Assembly (NCBI RefSeq): GCF_009601765.2
Contig: NZ_CP045699.1
Location: 186,001-250,000 of the forward strand
Source of the DNA: Vibrio algicola
Lineage (GTDB): Bacteria > Pseudomonadota > Gammaproteobacteria > Enterobacterales > Vibrionaceae
DNA: 64,000 nucleotides
Direction: 5' to 3'
This document shows positions 46,342-56,018 of the stretch, one piece after another. The notes beneath the pieces were generated by a model. The model was not told the DNA's origin. It made no database searches and worked only from the letters and a program-made list of their open reading frames with translations. The position numbers and the translations under genes are program-made. Every line of letters starts with the position of its first letter. Position 1 is the stretch's first letter.

Positions 46342-47343
46342 ATGTTAAAAGCGGCAATTGTTGGTGCAAGTGGTTATACCGGAGCTGAGCTCGCGTTAAT
46401 GGTGAACAAACATCCTGAACTTACGCTATCAGGTTTATACGTTTCTGCCAACAGTGTCGATGCCGGCAAACCAATTTGCGAGCTACACGGTAAATTACAA
46501 GGCATTATCGATATGCCGGTGCAACCTTTAACCTCGGTAGAAGAGGTGGCTCAGCAATGTGATGTGGTTTTCCTCGCCACTGCCCATGAAGTGAGTCACG
46601 ACTTAGCGCCGACTTTTCTGGAAAATAATTGTGTGGTGCTCGATTTATCCGGTGCTTATCGGGTTCTGTCTGAAGGCTTTTATCCCCAATATTATGGTTT
46701 TGAGCACACTCATTCAAAGTGGTTAGATAAAGCGGTTTACGGTTTGGCGGAATGGAATGAAGCGGCGATTGTTGGTGCTGATTTAATCGCCGTTCCTGGT
46801 TGTTACCCAACCGCGTCTCAATTGGCGATCAAACCATTAATTGAATCAAACTTACTCGACGATACTCAGTGGCCGGTGATCAATGCCACCAGCGGTGTGA
46901 CCGGAGCCGGTCGTAAAGCCACGATGACCAATAGTTTTTGCGAAGTGAGTTTGCAAGCTTATGGCGTATTTACTCACCGTCATCAGCCTGAGATTTCTAG
47001 TCATCTTGGGCGTGAGGTTATTTTTACTCCGCATTTAGGTAATTTCAAACGCGGCATTTTGGCCACCATTACCATGAAACTGGCTGATGGGGTTAATCAG
47101 CAACAAATCGCTGCGGCGTTCGAACAAGCATATCAAGGCAAGCCGATTGTGCGTTTACAACAAGATTTACCGAAATTACAAAATGTTGAGAATACCCCGT
47201 TTTGCGATATCGGTTGGAAAGTACAAGGGCAGCATGTGATTGTGGTATCGGCTATTGATAATCTACTCAAAGGTGCCTCTAGCCAAGCGATGCAATGTCT
47301 GAATATTCGTTATGGTTTCCCAATGTTAACCTCATTGCTTTAG
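46342..47343 (+). CDS. argC: N-acetyl-gamma-glutamyl-phosphate reductase
   Basis: 333 residues. NADP motif [17 protein letters not shown], the catalytic cysteine in [12 protein letters not shown], and [12 protein letters not shown]. It makes N-acetylglutamate semialdehyde. First gene of argCBGH; 15 bases before argB. Confidence 0.97.
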   Translation: MLKAAIVGASGYTGAELALMVNKHPELTLSGLYVSANSVDAGKPICELHGKLQGIIDMPVQPLTSVEEVAQQCDVVFLATAHEVSHDLAPTFLENNCVVLDLSGAYRVLSEGFYPQYYGFEHTHSKWLDKAVYGLAEWNEAAIVGADLIAVPGCYPTASQLAIKPLIESNLLDDTQWPVINATSGVTGAGRKATMTNSFCEVSLQAYGVFTHRHQPEISSHLGREVIFTPHLGNFKRGILATITMKLADGVNQQQIAAAFEQAYQGKPIVRLQQDLPKLQNVENTPFCDIGWKVQGQHVIVVSAIDNLLKGASSQAMQCLNIRYGFPMLTSLL

Positions 47344-47358
47344 GAGCTAATTATTAAT

Positions 47359-48162
47359 ATGACTGAATCAATCAACCCAGCTCTTACCCTCAAACCTTTG
47401 GTGATAAAATTAGGCGGAGCGGTACTTTCCGATCTTGATACTTTAGCCTTGTTGTTTAAAGCGATTGCCGATTATCAACAACAAGCCGAGCGCCAAATTG
47501 TGATCGTGCATGGTGGCGGTTATTTAGTTGATGAATTGATGGATAAGTTGCAATTAGAGACGGTTAAAATAAACGGCTTACGCGTTACGCCCTTTGAGCA
47601 TATTAATTATATTTCTGGCGTATTAGCTGGAACCGCCAACAAGCTGCTGCAAGGTCAGGCGATCAAGCTGGGATTAAATGCGGTTGGTTTGAGTTTAGCC
47701 GATGGCGGTTTATGTCAAATTACCCAAGTATCCGATCAGCTGGGTGCGGTCGGTGATGCGAAAGCGGGCAGTGCTGCAGTATTAAGTGCGATTTTAACAA
47801 CCGGTGCATTGCCGATCATTAGTTCAATTGGTATTACTGCCCAAGGTCAACTCATGAATGTTAATGCCGACCAAGCTGCGGTTGCGGTGGCGACAGCATT
47901 AGATGCCGAACTGGCTTTGTTGTCCGACGTAAGTGGCGTGCTAGATGGCAATAAACAATTAATCGCCGAACTGGATCAAAAACAAGCCGATCAATTAATT
48001 GAGCAAAAAGTGATCACAGATGGCATGATAGTCAAAGTTCAAGCAGCGCTCGACGCGGCCAAAGAATTAGGACGCGCCATTGAAGTGGCGGGTTGGAAAA
48101 AACCTGAAAAATTAACACAATTGTTTTCAGGAACTAGTATAGGGACACGTTTTCACCCTTAA
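47359..48162 (+). CDS. argB: Acetylglutamate kinase
   Basis: 267 residues. [11 protein letters not shown] and [13 protein letters not shown] (glycine-rich ATP/phosphate site), and [17 protein letters not shown]. It phosphorylates N-acetylglutamate made by the acetyltransferase domain fused to argH downstream. Confidence 0.97.
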   Translation: MTESINPALTLKPLVIKLGGAVLSDLDTLALLFKAIADYQQQAERQIVIVHGGGYLVDELMDKLQLETVKINGLRVTPFEHINYISGVLAGTANKLLQGQAIKLGLNAVGLSLADGGLCQITQVSDQLGAVGDAKAGSAAVLSAILTTGALPIISSIGITAQGQLMNVNADQAAVAVATALDAELALLSDVSGVLDGNKQLIAELDQKQADQLIEQKVITDGMIVKVQAALDAAKELGRAIEVAGWKKPEKLTQLFSGTSIGTRFHP

Positions 48163-48281
48163 CTTACCCCGTCATTTTTGATTGGTATCGGGTGAGAATA
48201 CAAAGAAATACTCTACGGAATAGAGTCAGGCACAAAACCGCTCATTCCAAGGAAGGACATTAATATTTTTGGAGAAGTACA

Positions 48282-49514
48282 ATGGGCAAGTTAAGTGTCG
48301 ATAAAGCAAGTGTAAACAAAGTGGTTGTCGCCTATTCAGGTGGCCTTGATACCTCCGTGATTATTCCATGGCTAAAAGAAAACTACGACTGTGAAGTGGT
48401 GGCGTTTGTGGCCGATGTAGGTCAAGGCGAAGAAGAATTGGTTGGTATCGAAGAAAAAGCCATCGCCTCTGGTGCATCAGAATGTTATATCGCCGATCTT
48501 AAAGAAGAAATGGTGGCTGATTACATTTACCCAACTCTTAAAACTGGCGCGCTGTATGAAGGTAAATACCTACTGGGTACGTCAATGGCTCGTCCTATCA
48601 TTGCTAAGGCGCAAGTTGAAGTAGCGCGTAAAGTGGGCGCCGATGCCTTATGTCACGGATGTACTGGTAAAGGGAATGACCAAGTACGTTTTGAAGGCGC
48701 ATTTGCCGCGCTAGCCCCTGATCTACATGTGATTGCACCGTGGCGTGAGTGGGATTTAGTCAGCCGTGAAGAGTGTCTAGACTACCTTGCCGAGCGTAAT
48801 ATTCCTTGTACCGCTTCATTAACTAAAATCTATTCTCGTGATGCCAACGCATGGCATATCTCAACCGAAGGCGGCGTTTTAGAAAATACTTGGAACGCAC
48901 CAAATGATGATTGCTGGGCATGGACCGTCGATCCAGAGCAAGCGCCAAATGAAGCAGAATATGTTTCTGTGATCGTTGAGAAAGGGGAAGTTGTCGCGGT
49001 TGATGGCGAAAAAATGACACCATACAATGCGTTAGTTTACTTAAATGAAAAAGGCGTGAAACATGGCGTAGGTCGTATTGATATCGTTGAAAACCGTTTA
49101 GTTGGCATGAAGTCTCGTGGCTGTTACGAAACTCCAGGTGGCACCATTATGATGGAAGCGCTGCGTGCGGTTGAGCAATTAGTATTAGACAAAGCGTCTT
49201 TTGAATTCCGCGAAGAGTTGGGCGTGAAAGCTTCTCACCTTGTCTATGATGGTCGTTGGTTCACTCCGCTATGTAAATCATTACTGGCAGCAACCGAAGA
49301 GCTGGCACAAGATGTTAACGGTGAAGTGGTGATTAAACTGTATAAAGGCCAAGCTATCGTGACGCAAAAACGTTCAGATAACAGCTTGTACTCAGAAGAG
49401 TTTGCCACCTTTGGAGATGATGAAGTTTACGACCAAAGCCATGCTGGCGGTTTCATCCGTCTGTACTCGCTTGCCAGTCGTATCCGTACTTTGAATGAAG
49501 CGAAGAAAAAATAA
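48282..49514 (+). CDS. argG: Argininosuccinate synthase
   Basis: 410 residues. The N-type ATP pyrophosphatase motif [17 protein letters not shown] begins after a short vibrio-type leader ([13 protein letters not shown]); [14 protein letters not shown] binds citrulline/aspartate. It joins citrulline and aspartate. Confidence 0.97.
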   Translation: MGKLSVDKASVNKVVVAYSGGLDTSVIIPWLKENYDCEVVAFVADVGQGEEELVGIEEKAIASGASECYIADLKEEMVADYIYPTLKTGALYEGKYLLGTSMARPIIAKAQVEVARKVGADALCHGCTGKGNDQVRFEGAFAALAPDLHVIAPWREWDLVSREECLDYLAERNIPCTASLTKIYSRDANAWHISTEGGVLENTWNAPNDDCWAWTVDPEQAPNEAEYVSVIVEKGEVVAVDGEKMTPYNALVYLNEKGVKHGVGRIDIVENRLVGMKSRGCYETPGGTIMMEALRAVEQLVLDKASFEFREELGVKASHLVYDGRWFTPLCKSLLAATEELAQDVNGEVVIKLYKGQAIVTQKRSDNSLYSEEFATFGDDEVYDQSHAGGFIRLYSLASRIRTLNEAKKK

Positions 49515-49590
49515 AGACAACAATTACTGTCATTCGGTAACTTGCTCTTAATGAGTTATTGGGTATGACGGTTTAAAATCACTAAGAATA

Positions 49591-49712
49591 TATACTCAAA
49601 GTAATTGGAGTTGCAGTGAGACGGCAAGATCGTTCAGCCCCATGAGCTTAGTACGCTAAGTGAGTGGGGTGAACGAGCGTAGCCAACAAAGCTGCAGCTT
49701 CAAGTGCGATGA
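49591..49712 (+). repeat. ERIC-like element between argG and argH
   Basis: TATACTCAAAGTAATTGGAG, then GTGAGTGGGGTGAACGAGCG and AGCCAACAAAGCTGCAGCTT. The middle resembles the ERIC2 core AAGTGACTGGGGTGAGCG. It lies within the arg transcript, ending about 20 bases before argH, so its hairpin may affect message stability. Confidence 0.85.
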
Positions 49713-49733
49713 GGAGAAGCAGGAGAGACACCA

Positions 49734-51608
49734 ATGGCATTATGGGGCGGAAGATTCACCCAAGCAGCAGACACTCGGTTTAAGCAATTCAATGACTCAC
49801 TGCGCTTTGACTACCGATTGGCTGAGCAAGATATTGTCGGGTCGATCGCTTGGTCCAAATCTTTGCTTTCAGTTAACGTGATCACTGAGCAAGAACAACA
49901 AAAATTAGAATTAGCGCTGAACGAACTAAAGTTAGCGGTAATGGAAGATCCAGAACAAATCCTGCAATCGGATGCGGAAGATATTCACAGCTGGGTCGAA
50001 ACACAATTGATCAGCCGTGTCGGCGATTTAGGTAAAAAACTGCATACTGGTCGTTCGCGTAACGACCAAGTGGCAACCGATTTAAAACTTTGGTGTCGCC
50101 AACAAGGTCATCAACTACTGATGGCGCTCGATCGTTTGCAATCTCAAATGGTATCGGTCGCGCGTGAGCATCAAGATACTGTGTTGCCGGGCTATACCCA
50201 TTTACAACGTGCACAACCGGTGACATTTGCGCACTGGTGCTTAGCTTATGTTGAAATGTTTGAGCGTGATTACTCGCGTTTGTCAGATGCGATTGTTCGT
50301 CTTGATACTTGTCCTTTAGGCTCTGGCGCATTAGCCGGTACCGCCTACCCAATGGATCGCGAAAAACTGGCGCATAATCTGGGCTTTCAGCGTGCCACTC
50401 GTAACAGTTTAGATTCGGTTTCCGATCGCGACCATGTAATGGAATTAATGTCGATCGCTTCTATCTCTATGTTGCACCTTTCTCGCCTTGCCGAAGATAT
50501 GATTTTTTATAACTCGGGCGAATCAGGTTTTATTGAACTCGCCGATACCGTGACATCGGGTTCTTCATTAATGCCACAAAAGAAAAATCCGGACGCACTT
50601 GAACTTATTCGTGGTAAGACTGGCCGTGTTTATGGTTCACTCGCGGCCATGATGATGACAGTCAAAGCATTGCCGTTAGCGTATAACAAAGACATGCAAG
50701 AAGATAAAGAGGGCTTATTTGACGCACTCGATACTTGGAACGATTGCATGGAAATGGCGGCGTTGTGTTTTGATGGCATTAAAGTCAATGGCGAACGTAC
50801 GCTCGAAGCGGCGAAGCAAGGTTACGCCAACTCAACTGAACTGGCTGATTACTTAGTGGCTAAAGGCATTCCATTCCGTGAAGCGCACCATATTGTGGGT
50901 GTGGCGGTGGTGGGCGCCATTGCCAAAGCTTGTGCGCTAGAAGAATTAAGCTTAGAAGAGTTAAAACAATTCTCGCCAGCAATCGAAGAGGATGTTTACG
51001 CCATTTTAACCATAGAGTCATGTTTAGAAAAACGCTCAGCCTTAGGTGGCGTATCACCAAAACAAGTGAACTACGCGGTTAATCAAGCGCAAAAACGTTT
51101 AGCCGAACGTGATACTACGGGCGTTAAAGTGAGACCTGCGCGCCTAACCGATATAGATTCACTAGAGGGCATGGTTGCTTACTGGGCCGGGCTAGGTGAA
51201 AATCTACCGCGCAGCCGCAGTGAGCTTATTCGTGATATTGGCTCGTTTGCTGTGGCCGAGCATCATGGTGAAGTGACCGGTTGTGCCTCGTTATATGTTT
51301 ATGACTCTGGCTTAGCTGAAATTCGCTCACTTGGTATTGAGGCAGGTTGGCAAGGTCAAGGACAAGGCGCAGCGATCATTCAACACTTGGTGGCGCGAGC
51401 TAAGCAAATGGCCATCAACAAGGTGTTTGTATTAACCCGTGTGCCAGAGTTCTTTATGAAGCAAGACTTTATCCCGACCTCCAAAACCTTGTTACCAGAA
51501 AAAGTACTCAAAGATTGCGATCAATGCCCACGCCAACATGCGTGTGATGAAGTCGCCTTGGAAGTAAACTTGAACGAACAAGTTATTTTGAAGGTCAATG
51601 TAGCTTAA
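49734..51608 (+). CDS. argH: Fused argininosuccinate lyase / N-acetylglutamate synthase ArgH(A)
   Basis: 624 residues. The N-terminal 460 are argininosuccinate lyase: [18 protein letters not shown], the [21 protein letters not shown] signature and GFIEL. The C-terminal about 465-615 is a GNAT acetyltransferase ([16 protein letters not shown]..., acetyl-CoA loop [15 protein letters not shown]). This fusion is typical of Vibrio and relatives and provides the first step of arginine synthesis together with the last. The ribosome binding site AGGAGA lies before the ATG, just after the ERIC element. Confidence 0.95.
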   Translation: MALWGGRFTQAADTRFKQFNDSLRFDYRLAEQDIVGSIAWSKSLLSVNVITEQEQQKLELALNELKLAVMEDPEQILQSDAEDIHSWVETQLISRVGDLGKKLHTGRSRNDQVATDLKLWCRQQGHQLLMALDRLQSQMVSVAREHQDTVLPGYTHLQRAQPVTFAHWCLAYVEMFERDYSRLSDAIVRLDTCPLGSGALAGTAYPMDREKLAHNLGFQRATRNSLDSVSDRDHVMELMSIASISMLHLSRLAEDMIFYNSGESGFIELADTVTSGSSLMPQKKNPDALELIRGKTGRVYGSLAAMMMTVKALPLAYNKDMQEDKEGLFDALDTWNDCMEMAALCFDGIKVNGERTLEAAKQGYANSTELADYLVAKGIPFREAHHIVGVAVVGAIAKACALEELSLEELKQFSPAIEEDVYAILTIESCLEKRSALGGVSPKQVNYAVNQAQKRLAERDTTGVKVRPARLTDIDSLEGMVAYWAGLGENLPRSRSELIRDIGSFAVAEHHGEVTGCASLYVYDSGLAEIRSLGIEAGWQGQGQGAAIIQHLVARAKQMAINKVFVLTRVPEFFMKQDFIPTSKTLLPEKVLKDCDQCPRQHACDEVALEVNLNEQVILKVNVA

Positions 51609-51718
51609 AAGAGTGAAAGTTTAAATTGATAGGGTTTATCATTAAATTCTATTGTTCTTTAATGCTTTTGCTTTGCCATCAATAACATTGAGCCGGTTTA
51701 TAAGAGGCGTATACTATA

Positions 51719-51749
51719 GCCCAAGCTGATTTATTCAGTTTGGGTTTTT
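51719..51749 (+). terminator. argH terminator
   Basis: CCCAAGCTGA / TCAGTTTGGG stem (one G-T pair), 5-base loop, then T7. Confidence 0.9.
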
Positions 51750-51851
51750 TTATTATCTTATCAAATTGATAGCCTATACTTGCTTAGATGCTCGATTCAT
51801 TATTCTAACGTCTAAGCCATTCATTTAACGTTATCTTCTTTAAGGTTATTT

Positions 51852-51969
51852 ATGTCAATGCAGTTATTTCATGTCGGGATGCCAATATCAGATTTGATAT
51901 TTGGTGATATTTTGTATTTTCCTGCTATTTTTAAAGCATTTTTGTTGGGTACGGTGCTGTGGATTATTC
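51852..51969 (+). pseudogene. DUF1656 (AaeX-like) membrane protein gene cut by an IS element
   Basis: Starts at an ATG with AAGG upstream and reads MSMQLFHVGMPISDLIFGDI, then LYFPAIFKAFLLGTVLWIIL, matching the first about 40 of 65-70 residues of DUF1656 proteins such as AaeX. At 51970 the IS3-family element begins and no matching remainder appears after it. DUF1656 genes normally precede HlyD-type and FUSC-type efflux genes, which are absent here, so a deletion probably accompanied the insertion. Confidence 0.7.
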
Positions 51970-51972
51970 TGG

Positions 51973-52797
51973 TCAAGCCCAATAGGACACATGACTTTGT
52001 AATTTTTCATAGTCGATTGGCGTTAAATCACCAAGCGTAGTATGCAACCTTTCATGGTTGTAATACCGGATATATTCTTCAACATCTTCTTTCATTGCAT
52101 CACGCGTTAAATAAACCACATTGAGTAGCCATTCATTTTTCAAGCTACCGAAGAACCGTTCGACGACTGCATTGTCTAAACAAGCTCCAACGCTGCTCAT
52201 TGATGATGTGATGCCATTTCTCGTTAACAGGTGCTGAAATGAACTGCTGGTGTACTGTGAGCCTCTATCACTATGGAAAAGTAAGCCTCTTTGAGGCTTA
52301 CGAAGTGTAATTGCCATTTGTAATGCACGTTCAACGAGACCTACCGTCATGCGATCTGATAATGCCCAACCAATGATCCGGCGTGAATGTAAATCCATGA
52401 CTACAGCCAGATACATCCAACCTTGATTGGTTCTCAGATAAGTAACATCTCCGGCCCAAATACGATTGGGCACTGTAGGATTAAATTGTTGTTTTAATAT
52501 ATTATCTGCAACGCTATCACTATGTTTCCGCTTGGTGGTGATTTTATAAGCTCGACGCTGACGCACAACAAGACCTAACTTACGCATGATGGTGCGAGTA
52601 CGATAACGCCCGATAGTGAAGCCTTCTTCACGTAGTTTCTTAGCTAATTGACGAGAGCCTAAACTTCCACGACTGCGCTTGAATAAGCGCTTGGCAGTTC
52701 TGTATAAATTAAGCTCTTGCTCAGTAATGATCTGAGCAGGTCGTGCTAACCAATCATAAAATGCACTGCGGCTTACTTTTAGAGCGTTACAAAGCAT
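51973..52797 (-). CDS. IS3-family transposase OrfB (DDE integrase)
   Basis: 274 residues from its first ATG; the natural product is probably OrfAB made by -1 frameshifting, since the frame is open upstream to the slip site and reads EVKFQFIREHRSRFPIKMLC, a typical OrfB start. rve DDE residues: Asp in WAGDVTYLRT, Asp in FHSDRGSQYTS, Glu in NAVVERFFGSLKNE. The TGA stop lies within the terminal repeat. All key residues are intact, so it may be active. Confidence 0.93.
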   Translation of the reverse strand: MLCNALKVSRSAFYDWLARPAQIITEQELNLYRTAKRLFKRSRGSLGSRQLAKKLREEGFTIGRYRTRTIMRKLGLVVRQRRAYKITTKRKHSDSVADNILKQQFNPTVPNRIWAGDVTYLRTNQGWMYLAVVMDLHSRRIIGWALSDRMTVGLVERALQMAITLRKPQRGLLFHSDRGSQYTSSSFQHLLTRNGITSSMSSVGACLDNAVVERFFGSLKNEWLLNVVYLTRDAMKEDVEEYIRYYNHERLHTTLGDLTPIDYEKLQSHVSYWA

Positions 52798-52841
52798 TTT
52801 TATTGGAAATCGAGAGCGATGCTCTCGAATAAATTGAAACT

Positions 52842-53129
52842 TTACTTCATTTCTTTCGCAAAGAAGGCGCTGGCTTTTTTTAGGATCTCTTTCTCCATTC
52901 TAAGCTGCTTTACTTCCTTTCTCAGAGCCATTAATTCCGTTCTTTCATCTGCGTTGACAGATGAATTATTGAGTTCGTCAGCCTTCTGCTTCCAAGTGTA
53001 AAGCAGGTTTTGTGATACTCCCAACGCATCAGCAGCTTGGGCGACAGAATACCCTTGTTCGGTAATAAGGCCGATTTCCTCTTCTTTAAATTCTTTCGTA
53101 TAAGTTCGATATTGACGTTTTGTATTCAT
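52842..53129 (-). CDS. IS3-family OrfA (helix-turn-helix)
   Basis: 95 residues from the ATG at 53129 (GAGG 5 bases upstream; a GTG two codons earlier is in frame). Helix-turn-helix EEIGLITEQGYSVAQAADALGVSQNLLYTWKQKA followed by a leucine-zipper-like segment (ELMALRKEVKQLRMEKEILKKA). Binds the IS ends and, as part of OrfAB, guides transposition. The slippery run is in EILKKAS codons. Confidence 0.92.
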   Translation of the reverse strand: MNTKRQYRTYTKEFKEEEIGLITEQGYSVAQAADALGVSQNLLYTWKQKADELNNSSVNADERTELMALRKEVKQLRMEKEILKKASAFFAKEMK

Positions 53130-53245
53130 ATTCACCTCGATTGATTATCGTATTATCCACAATCAAGGTGTCCAGATCGATTAGACCAGAATACGCCTTA
53201 ACGGATTAGGCAGATAAGGCGTTATGAATTCAATTTTTGAGGCGA

Positions 53246-54706
53246 TTAACAACCGGGTCCGCAGTCTAGGCAATGTTTAATTGTGTCTGGGCCTAAATGC
53301 AGTTTGGCATTTAAATCTCGTAGCGCGGTTCGTACTCCCTCTTCGATCACTGGGTGATAAAACGGCATATCTAATATTTCTGAGATGGTCATCTTATTTT
53401 GATGTGCCCACGCCAATAAATGCGCTAAGTGTTCCGCATTTGGCCCAATCATCTCAGCGCCTAAAAAGCGTCCGGTGCCTTGTTCGCCATAAACATGCAA
53501 TACACCTTTATTGCGCAACATTACTCGCGAGCGACCCTGGCCCTCAAACGATACTTCACCGCGGCTAAAGCAGCCACAATTGCCTAAACGAGCTTCTAGC
53601 GCTTTATAGCTTTCACCGACCATCGCAATTTGTGGATCGGAAAACACCGCTGAAATGGTGGATCGACGCAGACCTGCACGAATATGAGGGAAGCGTCCAG
53701 CATTACTGCCGGCAATTCGAGCTTGGTCGGCAGCTTCATGCAATAACGGTAGTTGGTTACTGGCGTCACCGGCGATAAAAATGGACTCGACCGAGGTTTG
53801 CAGCGTGTAAAAGTCGGCACTTGGCACGCCACGCTGATCAAGCTCTAAGTCGGTATTATCAATATCAAGCTTATCAACATTGGGGCGACGACCCGTTGCA
53901 GCTAACAGATAATCGGTAACGAAAGTTTCTAACTCGCCATCATGGTTGATAAACTTAATTTCAACTTTATCGCCATCTTCTGTTTCGATCCGTTTGATGC
54001 TTTCGGTTTTCACATCGGCATCAAGGTAAAACTCATCTTGGAAGGTTTTATACGCATAGGCCATTACATCAGGATCGGTGAGAGGGCCAACTTGTCCGCC
54101 AAGACCAAACATCTTCACTTTCACGCCAAGACGATGCAAAGCTTGACCTAATTCAAGGCCGATAACTCCAGGGCCAAATACAGCCACCGATTGAGGTAAA
54201 TCGTCCCACTCAAATACATCATCATTGATGATCAGTTTGTCGCCCAGTTCATTCCAAGCGCCAGGGTAAGCAGGGCGAGATCCAGTAGCGATCACAATGC
54301 GCTTAGCGGTAATTTGAGTATGGTCATCCACTTGTAAGGTGTGGTTATCCATAAACTTAGCCAAGCCGGCCACTTTATGCTCGCTAGGGATCTCATCAAC
54401 CCCTTCCAATACAAAGCCGACAAAGCGATCACGCTCACTTTTGATACGCGCCATAACTTGTTTGCCATTAATGATGGTTTCGCCTTGCGGGTGGACACCA
54501 AAGGCATGAGCTTTTTCAATATGATGCGCACTTTCTGCTGCTGCAATAAGTAATTTAGATGGCATGCAACCGACACGCGCACAGGTTGTACCATAAGGAC
54601 CACCTTCAATCATAACAAGGCTATCGGTATACTCTTTGGCGGCGCGATAGGCCCCTAATCCTGCTGTACCACCACCAATGATGGCGACATCGACTGATAT
54701 TTTTTT
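53246..54706 (-). CDS. Dihydrolipoyl dehydrogenase / mercuric-reductase-like flavoprotein with C-terminal Cys tail
   Basis: 486 residues from the ATG at 54706; an in-frame extension upstream is not conserved. Pyridine nucleotide-disulfide oxidoreductase: FAD motif VAIIGGGTAGLGAYRAA, redox disulfide Cys43/Cys48 in T-C-A-R-V-G-C-M-P-S-K, NAD motif VAVFGPGVIGLELGQAL, and second FAD segment IFIAGDASNQLPLLHEAADQA. The protein ends HCLDCGPGC, giving Cys479, Cys482 and Cys486, not part of standard Lpd. It sits between oxidative defence genes, not pyruvate dehydrogenase genes; the disulfide or metal substrate is unknown. Confidence 0.85.
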   Translation of the reverse strand, partial: KKISVDVAIIGGGTAGLGAYRAAKEYTDSLVMIEGGPYGTTCARVGCMPSKLLIAAAESAHHIEKAHAFGVHPQGETIINGKQVMARIKSERDRFVGFVLEGVDEIPSEHKVAGLAKFMDNHTLQVDDHTQITAKRIVIATGSRPAYPGAWNELGDKLIINDDVFEWDDLPQSVAVFGPGVIGLELGQALHRLGVKVKMFGLGGQVGPLTDPDVMAYAYKTFQDEFYLDADVKTESIKRIETEDGDKVEIKFINHDGELETFVTDYLLAATGRRPNVDKLDIDNTDLELDQRGVPSADFYTLQTSVESIFIAGDASNQLPLLHEAADQARIAGSNAGRFPHIRAGLRRSTISAVFSDPQIAMVGESYKALEARLGNCGCFSRGEVSFEGQGRSRVMLRNKGVLHVYGEQGTGRFLGAEMIGPNAEHLAHLLAWAHQNKMTISEILDMPFYHPVIEEGVRTALRDLNAKLHLGPDTIKHCLDCGPGC

Positions 54707-54787
54707 CATAATAGAATTCTCACCACAAGTCAAAAAAGCGGAGGTCAAAGCTGACCTCCAAAACGAGTATTTTAATGATGTGCTCTT

Positions 54788-55052
54788 AGGGGCGGTTGAT
54801 CTTTCGTGATTAAATTTTGTTCGAGATAAAAGCCTTTTAATCGAGGCAAGTCGATTGAAGCCTAGTTATTCTAAGTAAATGAGACTTAACGAAGAGTAAA
54901 AGGCTTTTAGCCGAACCCTTCGGGCTGCGTTTGTTGGTCTTTTCTACTTCGTCATCGGCTTTTCGTGTAGCCAGCTACACCACAAAGCCTCTTCCTTGTA
55001 TAAAAACCCAACAATTCGCAGCAAAAACAACCACGAAAGATCAACAGCCCCT
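54788..55052. repeat. 265-bp MITE-like element, copy 2
   Basis: Same as 34341-34605 except G for T at position 7 and C for T near the right end. It ends four bases short of the stop codon of the Prx-Grx gene and occupies most of the 350-base space to the flavoprotein gene. Because it is downstream of Prx-Grx, its terminal inverted repeat will be at the 3' end of that message. Confidence 0.88.
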
Positions 55053-55056
55053 AGTA

Positions 55057-55785
55057 TTAACCTAAGTAGGTTTCTAGTTCTTCACTACCACCAATATGTT
55101 TCCCACCGATGAAGATTTGAGGAACGGTGCTACGACCACTCACGGCGCGCAGGCTGACGGTTGTTGCGTCTTTACCTAATACCACTTCTTCATATTGCAG
55201 CCCTTTGTCGATTAGGTTCTGTTTTGCTTTGGCGCAGAATGGGCAACCCGGCTTGGTGAATACCGTGATGGACTCTTGCAGTTTTTGCTCTGGCGCGATG
55301 TATTTCAACATGGTGTCAGCATCAGAAACTTCAAACGGGTCACCTGGTTTGTTTGGCTCAATAAACATTTTTTCTACCACACCATTTTTAACTAACATGC
55401 TGTAGCGCCATGAACGCTTACCAAAACCAATGTCATTCTTGTCGACCAATAAACCCATACCATCGGTAAAATCGCCATTGCCGTCTGGAATAAACGTAAT
55501 GTTTTCGGCTTCTTGATCGGCCTTCCAAGCGTTCATAACAAAAGTATCGTTAACCGAAACACAGACGACTGAATCGACACCGTGCTGTTGGAATACTGGG
55601 AATAATTCGTTATAGCGAGGCAAGTGGCTTGATGAACATGTTGGGGTAAATGCCCCTGGAAGGCTAAACACAATCACGGTTTTATCTTTAAATAACGCTT
55701 CTGTAGTGACATTAACCCAGCTATCACCCTGACGAGTTGGGAAAGTAACGTTTGGAATGGTTTGGCCTTCTTTTGATGTAAACAT
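55057..55785 (-). CDS. Hybrid peroxiredoxin-glutaredoxin (Prx5-Grx)
   Basis: 242 residues. N-terminal Prx5 domain with peroxidatic Cys50 in [16 protein letters not shown]-terminal glutaredoxin at about 170-242 with the active site Cys181-P-F-Cys184 ([12 protein letters not shown]), [13 protein letters not shown]. It reduces peroxides with glutathione as donor through its own Grx domain. It is divergent from oxyR, so it is a likely OxyR target. Confidence 0.95.
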   Translation of the reverse strand: MFTSKEGQTIPNVTFPTRQGDSWVNVTTEALFKDKTVIVFSLPGAFTPTCSSSHLPRYNELFPVFQQHGVDSVVCVSVNDTFVMNAWKADQEAENITFIPDGNGDFTDGMGLLVDKNDIGFGKRSWRYSMLVKNGVVEKMFIEPNKPGDPFEVSDADTMLKYIAPEQKLQESITVFTKPGCPFCAKAKQNLIDKGLQYEEVVLGKDATTVSLRAVSGRSTVPQIFIGGKHIGGSEELETYLG

Positions 55786-55956
55786 AAATAACTGTCCTTT
55801 AAATAAATTATGTTGAGAGAGTAAGACGGATGTTAGTACAACATCGTGACACTACAATGTCTGTGAGTGTGGCCTTATTCTCTATAGTGTAATCAGTTTA
55901 ATTGCTACGTTTTGTTTCGATGGAGTGATTATGCTAAAAAACCGTTGATAGCTCTA

Positions 55957-55993
55957 ATCGTTTAATGTTATCGTTTTGATAGTTTTTATCTAT
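55957..55993 (+). promoter_or_regulatory. Candidate OxyR binding site upstream of oxyR
   Basis: Four tetranucleotides at the OxyR spacing ATAG-N7-CTAT-N7-ATAG-N7-CTAT: ATCG, TTAT, ATAG and CTAT, 14 of 16 positions matching. It ends 25 bases before the oxyR start codon and lies between oxyR and the divergent Prx-Grx gene. Confidence 0.7.
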
Positions 55994-56018
55994 TATTTTA
56001 TCATTGAGGAGTGGCGGC

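Larger units (their letters stand above)
51970..53188 (-). mobile_element. Complete IS3-family insertion sequence, 1219 bp
   Basis: Imperfect terminal inverted repeats begin TGGTC on both sides (left TGGTCAAGCCCAATAGGACA; right, inverted, TGGTCTAATCGATCTGGACA). It encodes OrfA and OrfB in overlapping phases with a run of seven A on the coding strand for -1 frameshifting at 52881-52875. No direct target duplication is visible: flanks are ...TATTC and GAATA..., inverted rather than repeated. Confidence 0.92.

Noticed and set aside
51970..53188. Direct target-site duplication of the IS3 element
   Set aside because: Flanking bases are inverted complements (TATTC / GAATA), not direct repeats of 3 or 4 bases.
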